Assembly: GCA_016866335.1 (NCBI GenBank)
Contig: VGMT01000025.1
Coordinates: forward strand, 1 to 34,060
Reading direction: 5' to 3'
Length of the DNA stretch: 34,060 nucleotides
Source of the DNA: Bacteroidota bacterium
Lineage (GTDB): Bacteria; Bacteroidota; Bacteroidia; CAIKAF01
The notes beneath the pieces were generated by a model, which was not told where the DNA came from, ran no database searches, and was given only the letters and a program-made list of their open reading frames with translations. This document shows positions 23,881 to 32,438 of the stretch, piece after piece. A program made the position numbers and the translations under genes. Position 1 is the first letter of the stretch. The number at the start of each line of letters is the position of its first letter.

Positions 23881-26109
23881 TTGCAATCCTTGAATGCCTT
23901 TACCCATTATAACTTCCCAGCCAAGGTTAGAAAGTTCGCCATCCAAAAGGCGTCTTTAAAGGTATTTATTGCCAAATATGAAGGAATTGTACCTTGGTCA
24001 AAAGGGATTAAGAACGAAGCCGACCTAACAGCGTACATCGCACAGCAGTTGCTGCCCGCGTTGTATTCCCGTTGTTCCCTTTTGGGAGATATTCATAAGG
24101 AAAAGACCTACTTTGTTAAAGCCAATCATGTGGATTTAGAAAACCATTACAGAACGGCTCTGGAGCAGGAAGCTAACGAGGTGGCATTGTTGAGGGAACT
24201 TGAAAAACATCAAGGAACTGCTGCTGCCGTTGCCGAATTATGCCGTCAAATCAACCAAAAGAAAAGCGATGCATTTCAGCTTTGGATTAAGCTTATGTCC
24301 AAGCATTTTCAAGATGACCCTGCCTTTGTGTTTCTAATGCTGCATCCCATTTTCCAGACATCCCCTTTTGGTTCTAGGCGGATTCTAAGTGAACCTAGCC
24401 TAAGCATACTACAGTGGTTGCACCTTCAACTTGAAAAAGAAAGCATTTACCCAGGATTCAATCTAAGCAAACTTTACTTCATAAAAGAAGCTTTTGGAAT
24501 TTCTGAAATTAAAAGAAACGGCTGGCAAATGATTCCTAGGGGTCGGAAAAATTCAAGAATGCTTTGTGCTGCTGCGCGTGGAAGTGGTTGGTGTGTTGCC
24601 TCCTATAGCATGGCTCAATTTTACCTGGAAAGGTTTTCTTTTTACATCCTTTGGTCCGACAGCAAACCGAAGGCGGCATTGCGCGTATCTAATAAAACCG
24701 TTTACGAATACGTTGGAGTAAACAATTCATTTCCAGAGGAATGGATGCACGACATTTCTTTATTCTGCTCGGAAATGGATTTGAACTATACGCCAGAAAC
24801 TTCCATTTCCTTTGAAAACAAAGACATTAATTGGTGGAAAAATCGGATTCGATACTGGCCGTTGGCCTACAACCAAATGCCGGAAGAAATAAAAATACGT
24901 TTCGGGAAAATTAATCGCGTTGATTTATATTCTTTGGTCACCTTTTTTTCTACCTCTGAAATAGAAAAAAAGGTTAACATCAAATTTGAGTTTGAGGATT
25001 ATTTTGAAATAATCACCCTTTACCCGGAACTCTATACATCAAACATTCAGTGGGAAGGCTCAATTGAAGAAACAGAGGCGCTGAAGGTTGCTTGGCTTCA
25101 ATCCTGGATTGGTAAGCTAACCCATCAAGCCTTTACCCTGGCAGAAATCAATGCCATGCCAGAAGAAGTAAAAAAAACAAAGGCTTTTACAGATTGCATT
25201 GGGCAACTCTTCGAATCGCATATTTACCGTAAACTTATCCGGATTCCAAAGTCCCGTGATGAGCGGGCGTATCCATTAAAAATGGACGACCTACTTCCTT
25301 ACGAAGAACACGAACCAATCGGCCAAACCTATAGCAGGGCAGCTATGGTTTTAATTCAAAATCAAACCACCGAATTCGGAGACCGTATTTTTCCAGATTT
25401 TTTAAACAGTAGAAGCGATTTTAATGAAATAAGACAACAAGCCTGGGCAAAAGCCCTGGAGGCTCGGCCTAGTTTGCGCCTGGCACTCCCACAAGATCTT
25501 GCCTCACTCAAAATGTTTGCATTTAAGAAAGTCCGCTACCCTGCTTTGAAGGTAAAGGATTACTGCCGTAAATTAAAAGAAAAACCCTGGATGCTCGACA
25601 GCAAAACAGGAGGGATCCCAGCTGCCTTCAAGCAACAAGAGATAGCTTTAAAGGCATACCTAACAGGCTGGGATGCCATTATTAGAAAAAACCCTCATAG
25701 GTTATGGGTTCAGTTTGGCCGTTTCGGAAGCAGAACGTATTTACCGTCAGCTGCCTTAAGGAACAAACAAATCGTAGATGCTTTTTTCTATGGATTTAAA
25801 ACAGCCATGGCAAAAAAAACCGACCCATGGAAGTCGCTTACCCCAAATACCCGCTCCAAACCAGAAATTGCATTGGCTTTTCTGATGGCTATCCACAACA
25901 GCAACAAGCCATTACTTAAAAAGAGGTACTTCGTTGAAAATTCGGAAGTGCTTGAACACCTCCCCGACGGAGAAATTAAGGATATCATCAAGAAAACAAT
26001 CAAAATTGGAGCCAACTTTTTTTTTCAGGCTTTTATGGAAAACAAATTGCCGCTTTCAAATCCCTTTTCAGACTTTACAATTGATTTAGAACAAGCAAAC
26101 CTTGCCTAG
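23881..26109 (+). CDS. Large uncharacterised protein with a PcfJ-like WCV patch
   Basis: The function of this 742-residue, largely helical protein is unknown. Its most telling segment is near residues 232-290. GSGWCVASYSMAQFYLERFS is followed by a strand, KPKAALRV and EYVGVNN. This is the order seen in PcfJ-like proteins (C-V, Y, then a G/N-containing strand), which occur on plasmids and phages. The other regions show no catalytic motif that I can name. The start is uncertain: no in-frame ATG occurs near the front, so I use TTG at 23881; another TTG lies at 23890. TTATTTTG just before and across the first codon looks like a -7 box, so the message may be leaderless. There is no signal peptide. 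It is the largest gene of the accessory block. Confidence 0.7.
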   Translation: MQSLNAFTHYNFPAKVRKFAIQKASLKVFIAKYEGIVPWSKGIKNEADLTAYIAQQLLPALYSRCSLLGDIHKEKTYFVKANHVDLENHYRTALEQEANEVALLRELEKHQGTAAAVAELCRQINQKKSDAFQLWIKLMSKHFQDDPAFVFLMLHPIFQTSPFGSRRILSEPSLSILQWLHLQLEKESIYPGFNLSKLYFIKEAFGISEIKRNGWQMIPRGRKNSRMLCAAARGSGWCVASYSMAQFYLERFSFYILWSDSKPKAALRVSNKTVYEYVGVNNSFPEEWMHDISLFCSEMDLNYTPETSISFENKDINWWKNRIRYWPLAYNQMPEEIKIRFGKINRVDLYSLVTFFSTSEIEKKVNIKFEFEDYFEIITLYPELYTSNIQWEGSIEETEALKVAWLQSWIGKLTHQAFTLAEINAMPEEVKKTKAFTDCIGQLFESHIYRKLIRIPKSRDERAYPLKMDDLLPYEEHEPIGQTYSRAAMVLIQNQTTEFGDRIFPDFLNSRSDFNEIRQQAWAKALEARPSLRLALPQDLASLKMFAFKKVRYPALKVKDYCRKLKEKPWMLDSKTGGIPAAFKQQEIALKAYLTGWDAIIRKNPHRLWVQFGRFGSRTYLPSAALRNKQIVDAFFYGFKTAMAKKTDPWKSLTPNTRSKPEIALAFLMAIHNSNKPLLKKRYFVENSEVLEHLPDGEIKDIIKKTIKIGANFFFQAFMENKLPLSNPFSDFTIDLEQANLA

Positions 26110-26224
26110 GCTAAAAAAAATCATAAACCAGTAAACAAGCGGATGTAAGGCGAACAATCCCTTTTTAATTTCAAGCAGGTTTGCCTGTTCCTCATTGCCT
26201 TATTTTCTCCACATTCCTTTTTGG

Positions 26225-26247
26225 GTGCCTTTTATTAGTAAAGGCAC
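26225..26247. other. Perfect 8-bp stem hairpin
   Basis: GTGCCTTT, a 7-base loop and AAAGGCAC form a perfect stem 115 bp after the stop of the large protein gene. No clear T-run follows on either strand, so intrinsic termination is only possible. The rest of the gap 26110-26358 shows nothing else. Confidence 0.4.
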
Positions 26248-26358
26248 TAAACCTAGCCCGCTTTTCGTTTTACATATTATAACCCTGAGAACCTGATTTT
26301 CCGGTTAACAGAACCAAATCAAGTATCTCATGGCTGATGTAAACCAAAACTGAGCAGC

Positions 26359-26706
26359 ATGCAAAAATCAAAAGAAGAATTGCGGGCCGAAATCGAAGCA
26401 GACTTTAAAGGCAATTACGAGGGCATTGGATTGATTCTGTTTTTGAATGCGCTGGTAAAAATTATGCATACCCGAACCGGTATTTTTTTCGCAACAAGCA
26501 TTGTTCCCTACACCGTTGGGGGCTGTCTTTGGTATATGCACCAAAGACCTTTTCTTCTGTGCCTAATTGCAAGCATGACCGGCCACCTTGTTGCTTATTT
26601 TATTGTTATGGTTCTTAGCCCGGACTTGGACCAAGACTACACCTTCTTCAACGATTACGAGGAGATTTTAAAAGAGCTGAAAACAAAAGGTGGCAAAGGA
26701 GTATAA
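26359..26706 (+). CDS. Small membrane protein of unknown function
   Basis: This 115-residue protein has a charged N-terminus (MQKSKEELRAEIEADFKGNY) and two to three hydrophobic segments: GLILFLNALVKIM, FFATSIVPYTVGGCLWYM and FLLCLIASMTGHLVAYFIVM. It ends in an acidic and then lysine-rich tail. I recognise no domain. A second small membrane protein follows after 41 bp, and the two could work as a pair. Composition suits the accessory block, and they lie just before R1 copy E. Confidence 0.65.
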   Translation: MQKSKEELRAEIEADFKGNYEGIGLILFLNALVKIMHTRTGIFFATSIVPYTVGGCLWYMHQRPFLLCLIASMTGHLVAYFIVMVLSPDLDQDYTFFNDYEEILKELKTKGGKGV

Positions 26707-26747
26707 ATGGGGACCAATCCAATTCCACCTCTATAAAGTACAACACC

Positions 26748-27014
26748 ATGCGCATTCTTCATTTTTACCTAAGGCACTACCTCGCTTTTCACCATATTTC
26801 TACGATTTTAATTTGGCTTGTCGTTTTTAAGGCAGGAAATATTGATGTTGTTGGCCTACATTCATTGCCGCTTCAGGTTTTATTTCTTGCAGTTTGCTTC
26901 ATTGCAACTGAATCCATTTTGAGGTATTTAAAAATGAAAGAATGCGTCGAGATAGAATTGATGAAAATTCAAACCAAGACTAATAGTCAAACGCAAACGT
27001 ATAAAAAGGCTTGA
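26748..27014 (+). CDS. Small two-helix membrane protein
   Basis: This 88-residue product has two hydrophobic segments (YLAFHHISTILIWLVVF and LPLQVLFLAVCFIATESIL). A polar C-terminal tail follows, rich in K, T and Q. It is not recognised. The N-terminus is rich in His, Tyr and Arg, with no export signal. It is probably co-transcribed with the preceding small membrane protein. It is the last gene before the repeat that ends the block. Confidence 0.6.
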   Translation: MRILHFYLRHYLAFHHISTILIWLVVFKAGNIDVVGLHSLPLQVLFLAVCFIATESILRYLKMKECVEIELMKIQTKTNSQTQTYKKA

Positions 27015-27070
27015 GCCATTTTCCTTAATCTAAAACATCGAGTTTAAAGCTGCCCAAAGCAAACCAACCA

Positions 27071-27237
27071 CGCAACCGCCCCAACGCCGCCCGCGGCAGG
27101 GATTGACGAAGCTACCCCGCAAGGTTGCCGAAGCCTGGCCCGCTCGGTGCGGAGGCGACCTTGGGAGCCCCCGCAAACCAGCTGGGCCAGCCTTTAGGCA
27201 ACCGCGGAGTAGCTCGGAAAGCCCGGCTGCCGCCACC
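27071..27237 (-). repeat. R1 hairpin element, copy E, with shared flank
   Basis: The element proper is 27093-27234, with its core at 27155-27169 in the centre. It differs from copy D at two positions over 167 bp, including the 22-bp flank, and lies in the same orientation. Together they bracket about 6.9 kb. It lies between the small membrane gene and the surface-glycan operon. Confidence 0.88.
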
Positions 27238-27261
27238 ATTAAAAAATCCTAAAAGGCTATG

Positions 27262-27269
27262 TATCTTTA
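27262..27269 (+). promoter_or_regulatory. Probable -7 box for the surface-glycan operon
   Basis: TATCTTTA fits TAnnTTTG except at the last base and lies 4 bp before the ATG at 27274, the same close spacing as at 7147. No convincing TTG element lies 21-22 bp upstream, so support is partial. Confidence 0.35.
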
Positions 27270-27273
27270 GCCC

Positions 27274-29103
27274 ATGAAAACATGGCTAACCTCGCGACCT
27301 GCGGCCTTGTTGCTCAGCGCTTTGCTGCTGATTGCCGCCGGAATTAAGTCTTTTTCGGTGATTGGACTGGCCGACAGGCCCGCCGAAGGCTACGATGAAA
27401 AAATGTGGACCAGCGCCTCGGTGTCCTCTTGGGCCATGTTTGCCAAAGGCCATGTGCGGCAGCCGAATGCCCTCGACAATTGGTTCCCAACCTACGCCTG
27501 GGAAAACAAGGTGGACGTGTTTACCGGCGAAAAATGGGCCCAATTCTCGCCCGATACCGTGAAATTTCCCTACGATTATGTTACGCTGAAATCGGAAAAC
27601 AAGGGCTACAGCCAACTGGTTAAATACGATACCCTGGCCTTTCCGCGCAGCGATTACCAATGGTTCGACAATGCCCTGTGGACTTTTGGCTGGAAAGCCC
27701 CCAATCTGGGAAAATTCCTTATGGGCGCCTGGATTTACGCCCGCTGCGCTGCCGTAAACCCCAACGGGTATTTTAAGTTTGAAACCCCAGAAGGCAAGCC
27801 CAGCAGCGCCCCTTTTGCCTATTCGCCCAGCGAGCAAATTTACGCCGCCCGCCAAGTGAACGCTCTGTTTACCTTTGGCACCTTTGCCCTGTTGCTTTGG
27901 ATTGGCTTCTTGCTGAAACAACCCCTGGCCGGTGCGCTGGCTTCGCTGCTGCTGCTGTTCAACACGGCCTTTTTCGACGTGCACACCGCCGTGGGCCTTG
28001 ACTCTTTCGTGGTGTTTTTCTCTCTGCTCTCGTTTGCCCTTTTCTTGAAATGGCAGGCGGCTTTTGCCTCGAAATCGGCTCTTAAATTCCAACTGTTGTG
28101 GTCGCTGGGGCTGGGGCTCAGCCTGGGCGCCGCCGTTGCCTCAAAGCTAAACGGAGCCATGGCCGTTGTTTCTACCCTACCCATATATGCCTATTTGCTG
28201 TACCGGGTTTGGAGCGACAAAGCCCAGCTAAAAAATCTGCTGATGGGCGGAGGCATTTCAGCCGGCAGCATGCTGCTGCTGTTCATTGCCCTAAACCCGC
28301 AAATACGGCCGCAGCCCTATGCCCGAAGCAAAGCCATGCAGCAATCGGTGGATGGCTACTTTGAAAAACGGGCCACTGCCCTGACCATTGATTCGGCAAG
28401 CAAACGCATAAATTTGTTGTTCAATGCCTTGAATCCGCTGCTTCAGTCGGGACAACTGACCCGCGAAAACGCCGAGCGCCTGGCCGGGCAACTAAACGGG
28501 ATTGGTACCCGCATGAAATCGGACGAAACAGCCGGCCGACTAACCGAAACCATCGATGCCCACTGGAAAAGCATGATGGAAGTGCAAGGGGACTTAGAAA
28601 AACGTGTTCCAGACAGCAGCTACGGTGGCAAGACCTTTTACAACTGGGTGGCCATTAAAAACAACTTTGCTCCGGCCTTTGAACTGACCGTCCGCCGCAT
28701 TTGGATACGCAGTTCAACCGAAGAACGGTATTACGGCAGCCTGGGAAGTTGGCTGAATTTTCCGTACAACCCCTTGGATTTGCTGCTGCTGCTGGCTGGA
28801 TTGGGTTCCGTGTACTGGCTGCGCCGACGCTATACCGGTGCGCATGCCCTGGCGGCCGTTTCGCTTTTGGTGGCTGCCGCCCTAACCATGTACGGAAACA
28901 TCAACTTTTTGTGGCAAGACTGGACCCGCTATTTTACTCCCTTGTTGCCTTGGGCAGGTTTGCTGGCCGGCTTGGGCCTAAGCGCCTGGTTGCTGCCGGA
29001 ACCCGTTGGCAAAGAAACCGGCAAAGCAGCTCTAGCAAAAGTTCAATCAAACCCCAGCTCCCAAAAATCAGGCAGCAAACAAGGAAAAAACACAAAGAAA
29101 TGA
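27274..29103 (+). CDS. PMT/GT39-like membrane glycosyltransferase
   Basis: This 609-residue integral membrane protein has about ten hydrophobic segments. The first spans residues 8-32, and the acidic pair follows in the first periplasmic loop (AEGYDEKMW, Asp41-Glu42), as in GT-C glycosyltransferases using lipid-linked sugars. A long periplasmic loop occupies about 50-190. A second soluble stretch near 350-480 contains FNALNPLLQSG and a basic HWKSMMEVQ helix. Hydrophobic helices close the protein, with a lysine- and serine-rich cytoplasmic tail. Function: transfer of a sugar from polyprenyl phosphate to protein, lipid A or glycan; the acceptor is unknown. It is coupled by ATGA to the methyltransferase gene. 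Confidence 0.78.
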   Translation: MKTWLTSRPAALLLSALLLIAAGIKSFSVIGLADRPAEGYDEKMWTSASVSSWAMFAKGHVRQPNALDNWFPTYAWENKVDVFTGEKWAQFSPDTVKFPYDYVTLKSENKGYSQLVKYDTLAFPRSDYQWFDNALWTFGWKAPNLGKFLMGAWIYARCAAVNPNGYFKFETPEGKPSSAPFAYSPSEQIYAARQVNALFTFGTFALLLWIGFLLKQPLAGALASLLLLFNTAFFDVHTAVGLDSFVVFFSLLSFALFLKWQAAFASKSALKFQLLWSLGLGLSLGAAVASKLNGAMAVVSTLPIYAYLLYRVWSDKAQLKNLLMGGGISAGSMLLLFIALNPQIRPQPYARSKAMQQSVDGYFEKRATALTIDSASKRINLLFNALNPLLQSGQLTRENAERLAGQLNGIGTRMKSDETAGRLTETIDAHWKSMMEVQGDLEKRVPDSSYGGKTFYNWVAIKNNFAPAFELTVRRIWIRSSTEERYYGSLGSWLNFPYNPLDLLLLLAGLGSVYWLRRRYTGAHALAAVSLLVAAALTMYGNINFLWQDWTRYFTPLLPWAGLLAGLGLSAWLLPEPVGKETGKAALAKVQSNPSSQKSGSKQGKNTKK

Positions 29104-29825
29104 AGAGGATAACCCTGTTTTTTATACGCAAAATTAAAGCCTTGTTTATGCTGTTTCACCTGCATGTGCTGGTGGAACCCTTTACCGGCGCCCTGCTGAA
29201 TTTGGTGTACCTAAGCAAAATGTCGGCCTGGCGGGCCAAGCAAGGAAAATTGGCCCTGAACGACTTTTATTCGGCCCACTACCGCTACGACAACCGGCAG
29301 CGCCTGCATCGGCATTTAATGCAAAGCCAAGAACTGTCGGGCCCCATAACCTACCTGGAATTTGGTGTGGCGCGGGGCGAATCCTTCCGCTGGTGGGTGG
29401 AATTCAACCAGCATGCCGAATCAACCTTTCATGGCTTCGACACCTTCACCGGATTGCCCGAAGACTGGAATGTATTTAAAAAAGGAGACATGAGCGCGGG
29501 CGGGCAGGTTCCCGACATTACTGACCCCCGCATCACTTGGCATGCGGGCTTGTTTCAAGAAACCCTGCCTCCCTACTTGGCCCACATTCCAAAAACTGGC
29601 CGCCGCGTGGTGCACCTGGACGGAGATTTATACAGTTCGGCCTACTACGCCATGAACATGCTGGCGCCATACCTGCAGCCCGGCGATGTTTTAATTTTTG
29701 ATGAATTTGGGGTTCCTACCCATGAATTCAAAGCCTTTACCGAGTTTTTCGCGAGCCATTACAGGGGCTACGAAGTGCTGGGGGCCGTGAACAACTACCT
29801 GCACCTGGCGGTGCGGCTAACCTAA
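29100..29825 (+). CDS. TylF/MycF-like SAM-dependent methyltransferase
   Basis: I use the ATG at 29100, which overlaps the preceding stop (ATGA), giving 241 residues. Longer forms of this frame run inside the glycosyltransferase gene and are not credible. The SAM-binding motif I is TYLEFGVARGESFRWW (Glu87-Phe-Gly). GFDTFTGLPEDW follows, then the metal-binding VHLDGDLYSSAYYAM (about 171-185) and DVLIFDEFG (about 196-204), all typical of macrocin O-methyltransferase relatives. Likely role: methylation of a sugar in surface polysaccharide. Neighbours (glycosyltransferase before, heptose kinase 6 bp after) support this. An N-terminal hydrophobic stretch of about 25 residues suggests membrane association. 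Confidence 0.85.
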   Translation: MKRITLFFIRKIKALFMLFHLHVLVEPFTGALLNLVYLSKMSAWRAKQGKLALNDFYSAHYRYDNRQRLHRHLMQSQELSGPITYLEFGVARGESFRWWVEFNQHAESTFHGFDTFTGLPEDWNVFKKGDMSAGGQVPDITDPRITWHAGLFQETLPPYLAHIPKTGRRVVHLDGDLYSSAYYAMNMLAPYLQPGDVLIFDEFGVPTHEFKAFTEFFASHYRGYEVLGAVNNYLHLAVRLT

Positions 29826-29831
29826 GAACCC

Positions 29832-30746
29832 ATGAAGCCGGTTACCGTACATGTATTGGGCGATGTGATGTTGGACCGCTACCTGATTGGGCGGACGGAT
29901 CGGATTTCGCCCGAGGCGCCGGTGCCCGTGGTTCAGGTATTGCAACGCAAAGAACAACCGGGCGGAGCCGGAAATGTAGCGGCCAACGTGGCAGGCATGG
30001 GGGCTAAATGCGTGTTGTTCGGCCTGCTGGGCCAGGATGCCGAAGGGCAAACCTTGAACGCCCTGCTGCACGATTTGGGCGTGGATTTTAGGCCTTTGGT
30101 TTGTGCCGACCGCCCCACCACGCATAAAACCCGAATTGTGGCCGGAGGTCAGCAAATGCTGCGCCTGGACGAAGAAGAAACAACCGAACTGCAAGACCCG
30201 CAGGGCCTGATCAATCTGCTTCAAACCGCTGATTTTTCGGGCGTTTGGATTGTGTCCGATTACGCCAAAGGGGCTTGTCATCCTCAGGTTTTGGAATACC
30301 TGTATGGGCGGTGTAGGCAAGAGGGCGGCAGCTGCCTGACCGATCCCAAGCATTCCGATTGGAGCCGGTATGCCGGCAGCAGCTGGATAAGTCCAAACTG
30401 GAAAGAGCTCTGCGCCCATTTGGGCCAGGAATGGCCTTTGGGGGAAGACACTGTGGCCCAGGCCATGGCCTTAGCGGCCAAAAGCACCGACATACCGCAT
30501 GTATTGGTAACCCTAAGTCAGTTGGGAATGGCCTATTGGCATTCCGGCGATTTGCTGCGGATTCCAACACAGGCACAAGAGGTATTTGATGTAAGTGGGG
30601 CCGGCGACACCGTGGTTGGAGTGTTGGCTGTGGGGCTGGCTCAGGGATTGTCAACGGAATCGGCTTTGCGGCTGGCAAATCGGGCCGCGGGAATGGTGGT
30701 GGGCAAAAAAGGGACGGTGGCCATACGGCGGGAATGGTTGGTGTAG
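29832..30746 (+). CDS. rfaE1: D-glycero-beta-D-manno-heptose-7-phosphate kinase (PfkB family)
   Basis: This cytoplasmic kinase phosphorylates D-glycero-D-manno-heptose 7-phosphate at C1 in ADP-heptose synthesis for lipopolysaccharide core. The 304-residue protein matches the N-terminal half of HldE only; the adenylyltransferase half is absent, so this is the single-function form. Signatures are GDVMLDRYLIG (residues 10-20) followed by RTDRISPEAPVPVV, then GGAGNVAANVAGMGA. Close to the end is the PfkB anion hole VSGAGDTVVGV with the catalytic Asp near residue 259. The partner rfaE2 is not in the window. It begins 6 bp after the methyltransferase stop, completing a three-gene surface-glycan operon. 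Confidence 0.88.
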   Translation: MKPVTVHVLGDVMLDRYLIGRTDRISPEAPVPVVQVLQRKEQPGGAGNVAANVAGMGAKCVLFGLLGQDAEGQTLNALLHDLGVDFRPLVCADRPTTHKTRIVAGGQQMLRLDEEETTELQDPQGLINLLQTADFSGVWIVSDYAKGACHPQVLEYLYGRCRQEGGSCLTDPKHSDWSRYAGSSWISPNWKELCAHLGQEWPLGEDTVAQAMALAAKSTDIPHVLVTLSQLGMAYWHSGDLLRIPTQAQEVFDVSGAGDTVVGVLAVGLAQGLSTESALRLANRAAGMVVGKKGTVAIRREWLV

Positions 30747-30800
30747 GGGCGAAAAAGGCGAGAGTAAAAAGGGGGTTTGGGTAAAAACACGTTGGGAGGT

Positions 30801-31112
30801 GTAGCCAGGCCATGCGCAACCATTCCTGCATTCGTGGCTGAATTATCGGCCAAGGTTGGTTTACCTAATTTATCCACGACCAGGTTTGTAGCCAGGCATG
30901 CGCAACATTCGTGCATTCGTGGCTAATTTATCCGCGTCTAGGTTGGTATGGCTAATTTATCCACGACCAAGTTTGTAGCTAGGCATGCGCAACATTCGTG
31001 CATTCGTGGCTAATTTATCCGCCCAAGGTTGGTATGGCTAATTTATCCACGACCAGGTTTGTAGCCAGGCATGCGCAACATTCGTGCATTCGTGGCTAAA
31101 TTATCCGCGTCT
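30801..31112 (+). repeat. Tandem array of the 87-bp repeat (R2)
   Basis: Three full units start at 30801, 30888 and 30975 (87, 87 and 86 bp), and a partial one at 31061. Each begins GTAGCCAGGC, continues ATTCGTGCATTCGTGGCTAA and holds two copies of GGCTAATTTATCC. The first unit is the most diverged. It lies after the heptose kinase gene, in a 630-bp stretch with no gene. Confidence 0.9.
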
Positions 31113-31154
31113 CCGTGGTCAAAAATTTAAAAATCGATAACGTGGCATAAAACG

Positions 31155-31175
31155 GCGAGGGGCTGCACCCCTCGC
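31155..31175. other. Hairpin with perfect 8-bp stem
   Basis: GCGAGGGG, a 5-base loop and CCCCTCGC form a perfect stem. A second weaker one follows 10-30 bp later (GCCCC and GGGGC, then TTTC). This may terminate the upstream operon, though it is 410 bp from its end, or be part of a further intergenic repeat. Confidence 0.4.
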
Positions 31176-31376
31176 TAATGTATTGCGCCCCTTCATATGC
31201 GGGGCTTTCATAGCGAAATTGGCTTGACTTGGCATTTTGCCAGGGTGGGTCCAAAATCAAACGGATATTTTTGTTTTAATTCCCAACTCAGCTTGGCTTC
31301 AGGCCCAATCGCCCTCAAATCGGTTTGAAGCTTCTGCATTCAAGTTCAACTCATGAACATTCTATACCTTTAACCC

Positions 31377-32015
31377 ATGCACATGTTTTTTACCCGTACC
31401 CTCCTCGTCCTTTTGCCCCCTCTGTTGGCCCTATCCCTCAACGCCCAATCCCTACAATCCAATTCCAACAACGAATTAATTCAAGGGAATGATTACCTGG
31501 CCTCCAATGCCCTTGAAGACCGTATCACCGGCAACCAAGGCAAAAACAGGGTCGAACCCCCAACTTGGAAAACATCCCAAATCGGCGCATACTCCCTTGA
31601 ACACCCTGCCGATTGGACCCTGCAACAACCCGGACAAATGGGCACCCTGTTTACCTTGTTGTCTCCCCTGGAATCGCCCGACGACGCCTTCCACGAAAAC
31701 CTCAACGCCATAGAACAAGACCTCAAGGGCATGGGAATAACCTTAGACGCCTACATTGAATTGACCGAACAGCAAATACAAACCTACATCACCAAGCCCA
31801 GTGTTTTGGTCAGCCGAAGGGTAAAAAAGGGCAAAAACGAGTACCATCAATTGGTGTACACCGGAATACAGGGCAAGTATTCCCTGCGCTTTGAGCAGTA
31901 CGTCTGGCTGCTAAACGAAAAGGCAGTGGTGCTGACTTTTACCGGCGAAAAGAGCAAGGCCGAACAGTACGCGGCGCTTGCCACTCGGATTTTGGGCTCG
32001 TTCACCCTCCCCTAA
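31377..32015 (+). CDS. Secreted PsbP/DUF1795-like protein
   Basis: This 212-residue exported protein has the signal peptide MHMFFTRTLLVLLPPLLALS and a cleavage site at NAQS. After a polar linker of about 45 residues, the domain begins at YSLEHPADWTLQQPGQMGTL. It runs through NAIEQDLKGMGITLDAYIEL and ends with a strand pair (YVWLLNEKAVVLTF then AALATRILGSFTLP). This is the pattern of PsbP-like and DUF1795/DcrB proteins, which bind ligands or help envelope assembly. The ATG at 31377 follows TACCTTTA (31365-31372), a near match to the -7 box with the short spacing typical here; ATG 31383 is an alternative. Confidence 0.75.
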   Translation: MHMFFTRTLLVLLPPLLALSLNAQSLQSNSNNELIQGNDYLASNALEDRITGNQGKNRVEPPTWKTSQIGAYSLEHPADWTLQQPGQMGTLFTLLSPLESPDDAFHENLNAIEQDLKGMGITLDAYIELTEQQIQTYITKPSVLVSRRVKKGKNEYHQLVYTGIQGKYSLRFEQYVWLLNEKAVVLTFTGEKSKAEQYAALATRILGSFTLP

Positions 32016-32039
32016 CCCGGGCCTAACGGCCCTCACCCT

Positions 32040-32372
32040 CTAATGCGCATGAAACCGCGCATGCTGAACCTCTGCCACAAAGCTGTGGTAGTACCGGTAC
32101 CAAGTCGATCTCCCCAATTCCTTGGCCTTCTGATGCACCGGATGCGCAGCCCAATTCTGAATGGAAGCCATATCGGCCCAATAACTTATAAAGGTGCCCC
32201 GCCCCTCCTGCTTCATGCTCTCATAGCCCAAATATCCAGGCATACGCTGCACCAATGCAAGGGTTTCAGCATCATACTCCGCATATCCTTGCAGGTTTTC
32301 CGACAAAAAATAATTAAAAATTGAAGCATAAAAAGGCGCCTGAGGCGGCGCATCTGCAAGCCATTGAATCAT
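32040..32372 (-). CDS. ABM-type small protein (antibiotic biosynthesis monooxygenase fold)
   Basis: I start at ATG 32372, giving 110 residues (MIQWLADAPPQAPFYASIFN). The frame stays open to 32690, but that extension translates R1 copy F and is not credible. The body follows the dimeric ferredoxin-like ABM pattern: YAEYDAETLALVQRMPGYLG, then GRGTFISYWADMASIQNWAAH and PVHQKAKELGRSTWYRYYHS. Members include small monooxygenases and heme-degrading or stress proteins, so the exact reaction is open. It is a single gene in the antisense direction, facing the PsbP-like gene across a 24-bp gap. Confidence 0.78.
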   Translation of the reverse strand: MIQWLADAPPQAPFYASIFNYFLSENLQGYAEYDAETLALVQRMPGYLGYESMKQEGRGTFISYWADMASIQNWAAHPVHQKAKELGRSTWYRYYHSFVAEVQHARFHAH

Positions 32373-32438
32373 TGCCGTTCCATTTTCGTTTGGTTCCACA
32401 AGGTACAGATTTTCCAGGGGTGTTTTTTTGAAAAGGGG

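Noticed and set aside
27286-28092. 268-codon open frame antisense to the glycosyltransferase
   Set aside because: It is a shadow of GC-rich codons, with a low-complexity product rich in Gly, Gln and Lys, and the sense strand has a clear membrane protein.
28701-29099. Upstream extension of the methyltransferase frame
   Set aside because: It lies wholly within the glycosyltransferase gene in another frame. The ATGA overlap at 29100 gives a natural start.
30801-31112. CRISPR array
   Set aside because: Units are contiguous 87-bp tandem copies with near-identical sequence throughout, no spacers, and no cas genes nearby.
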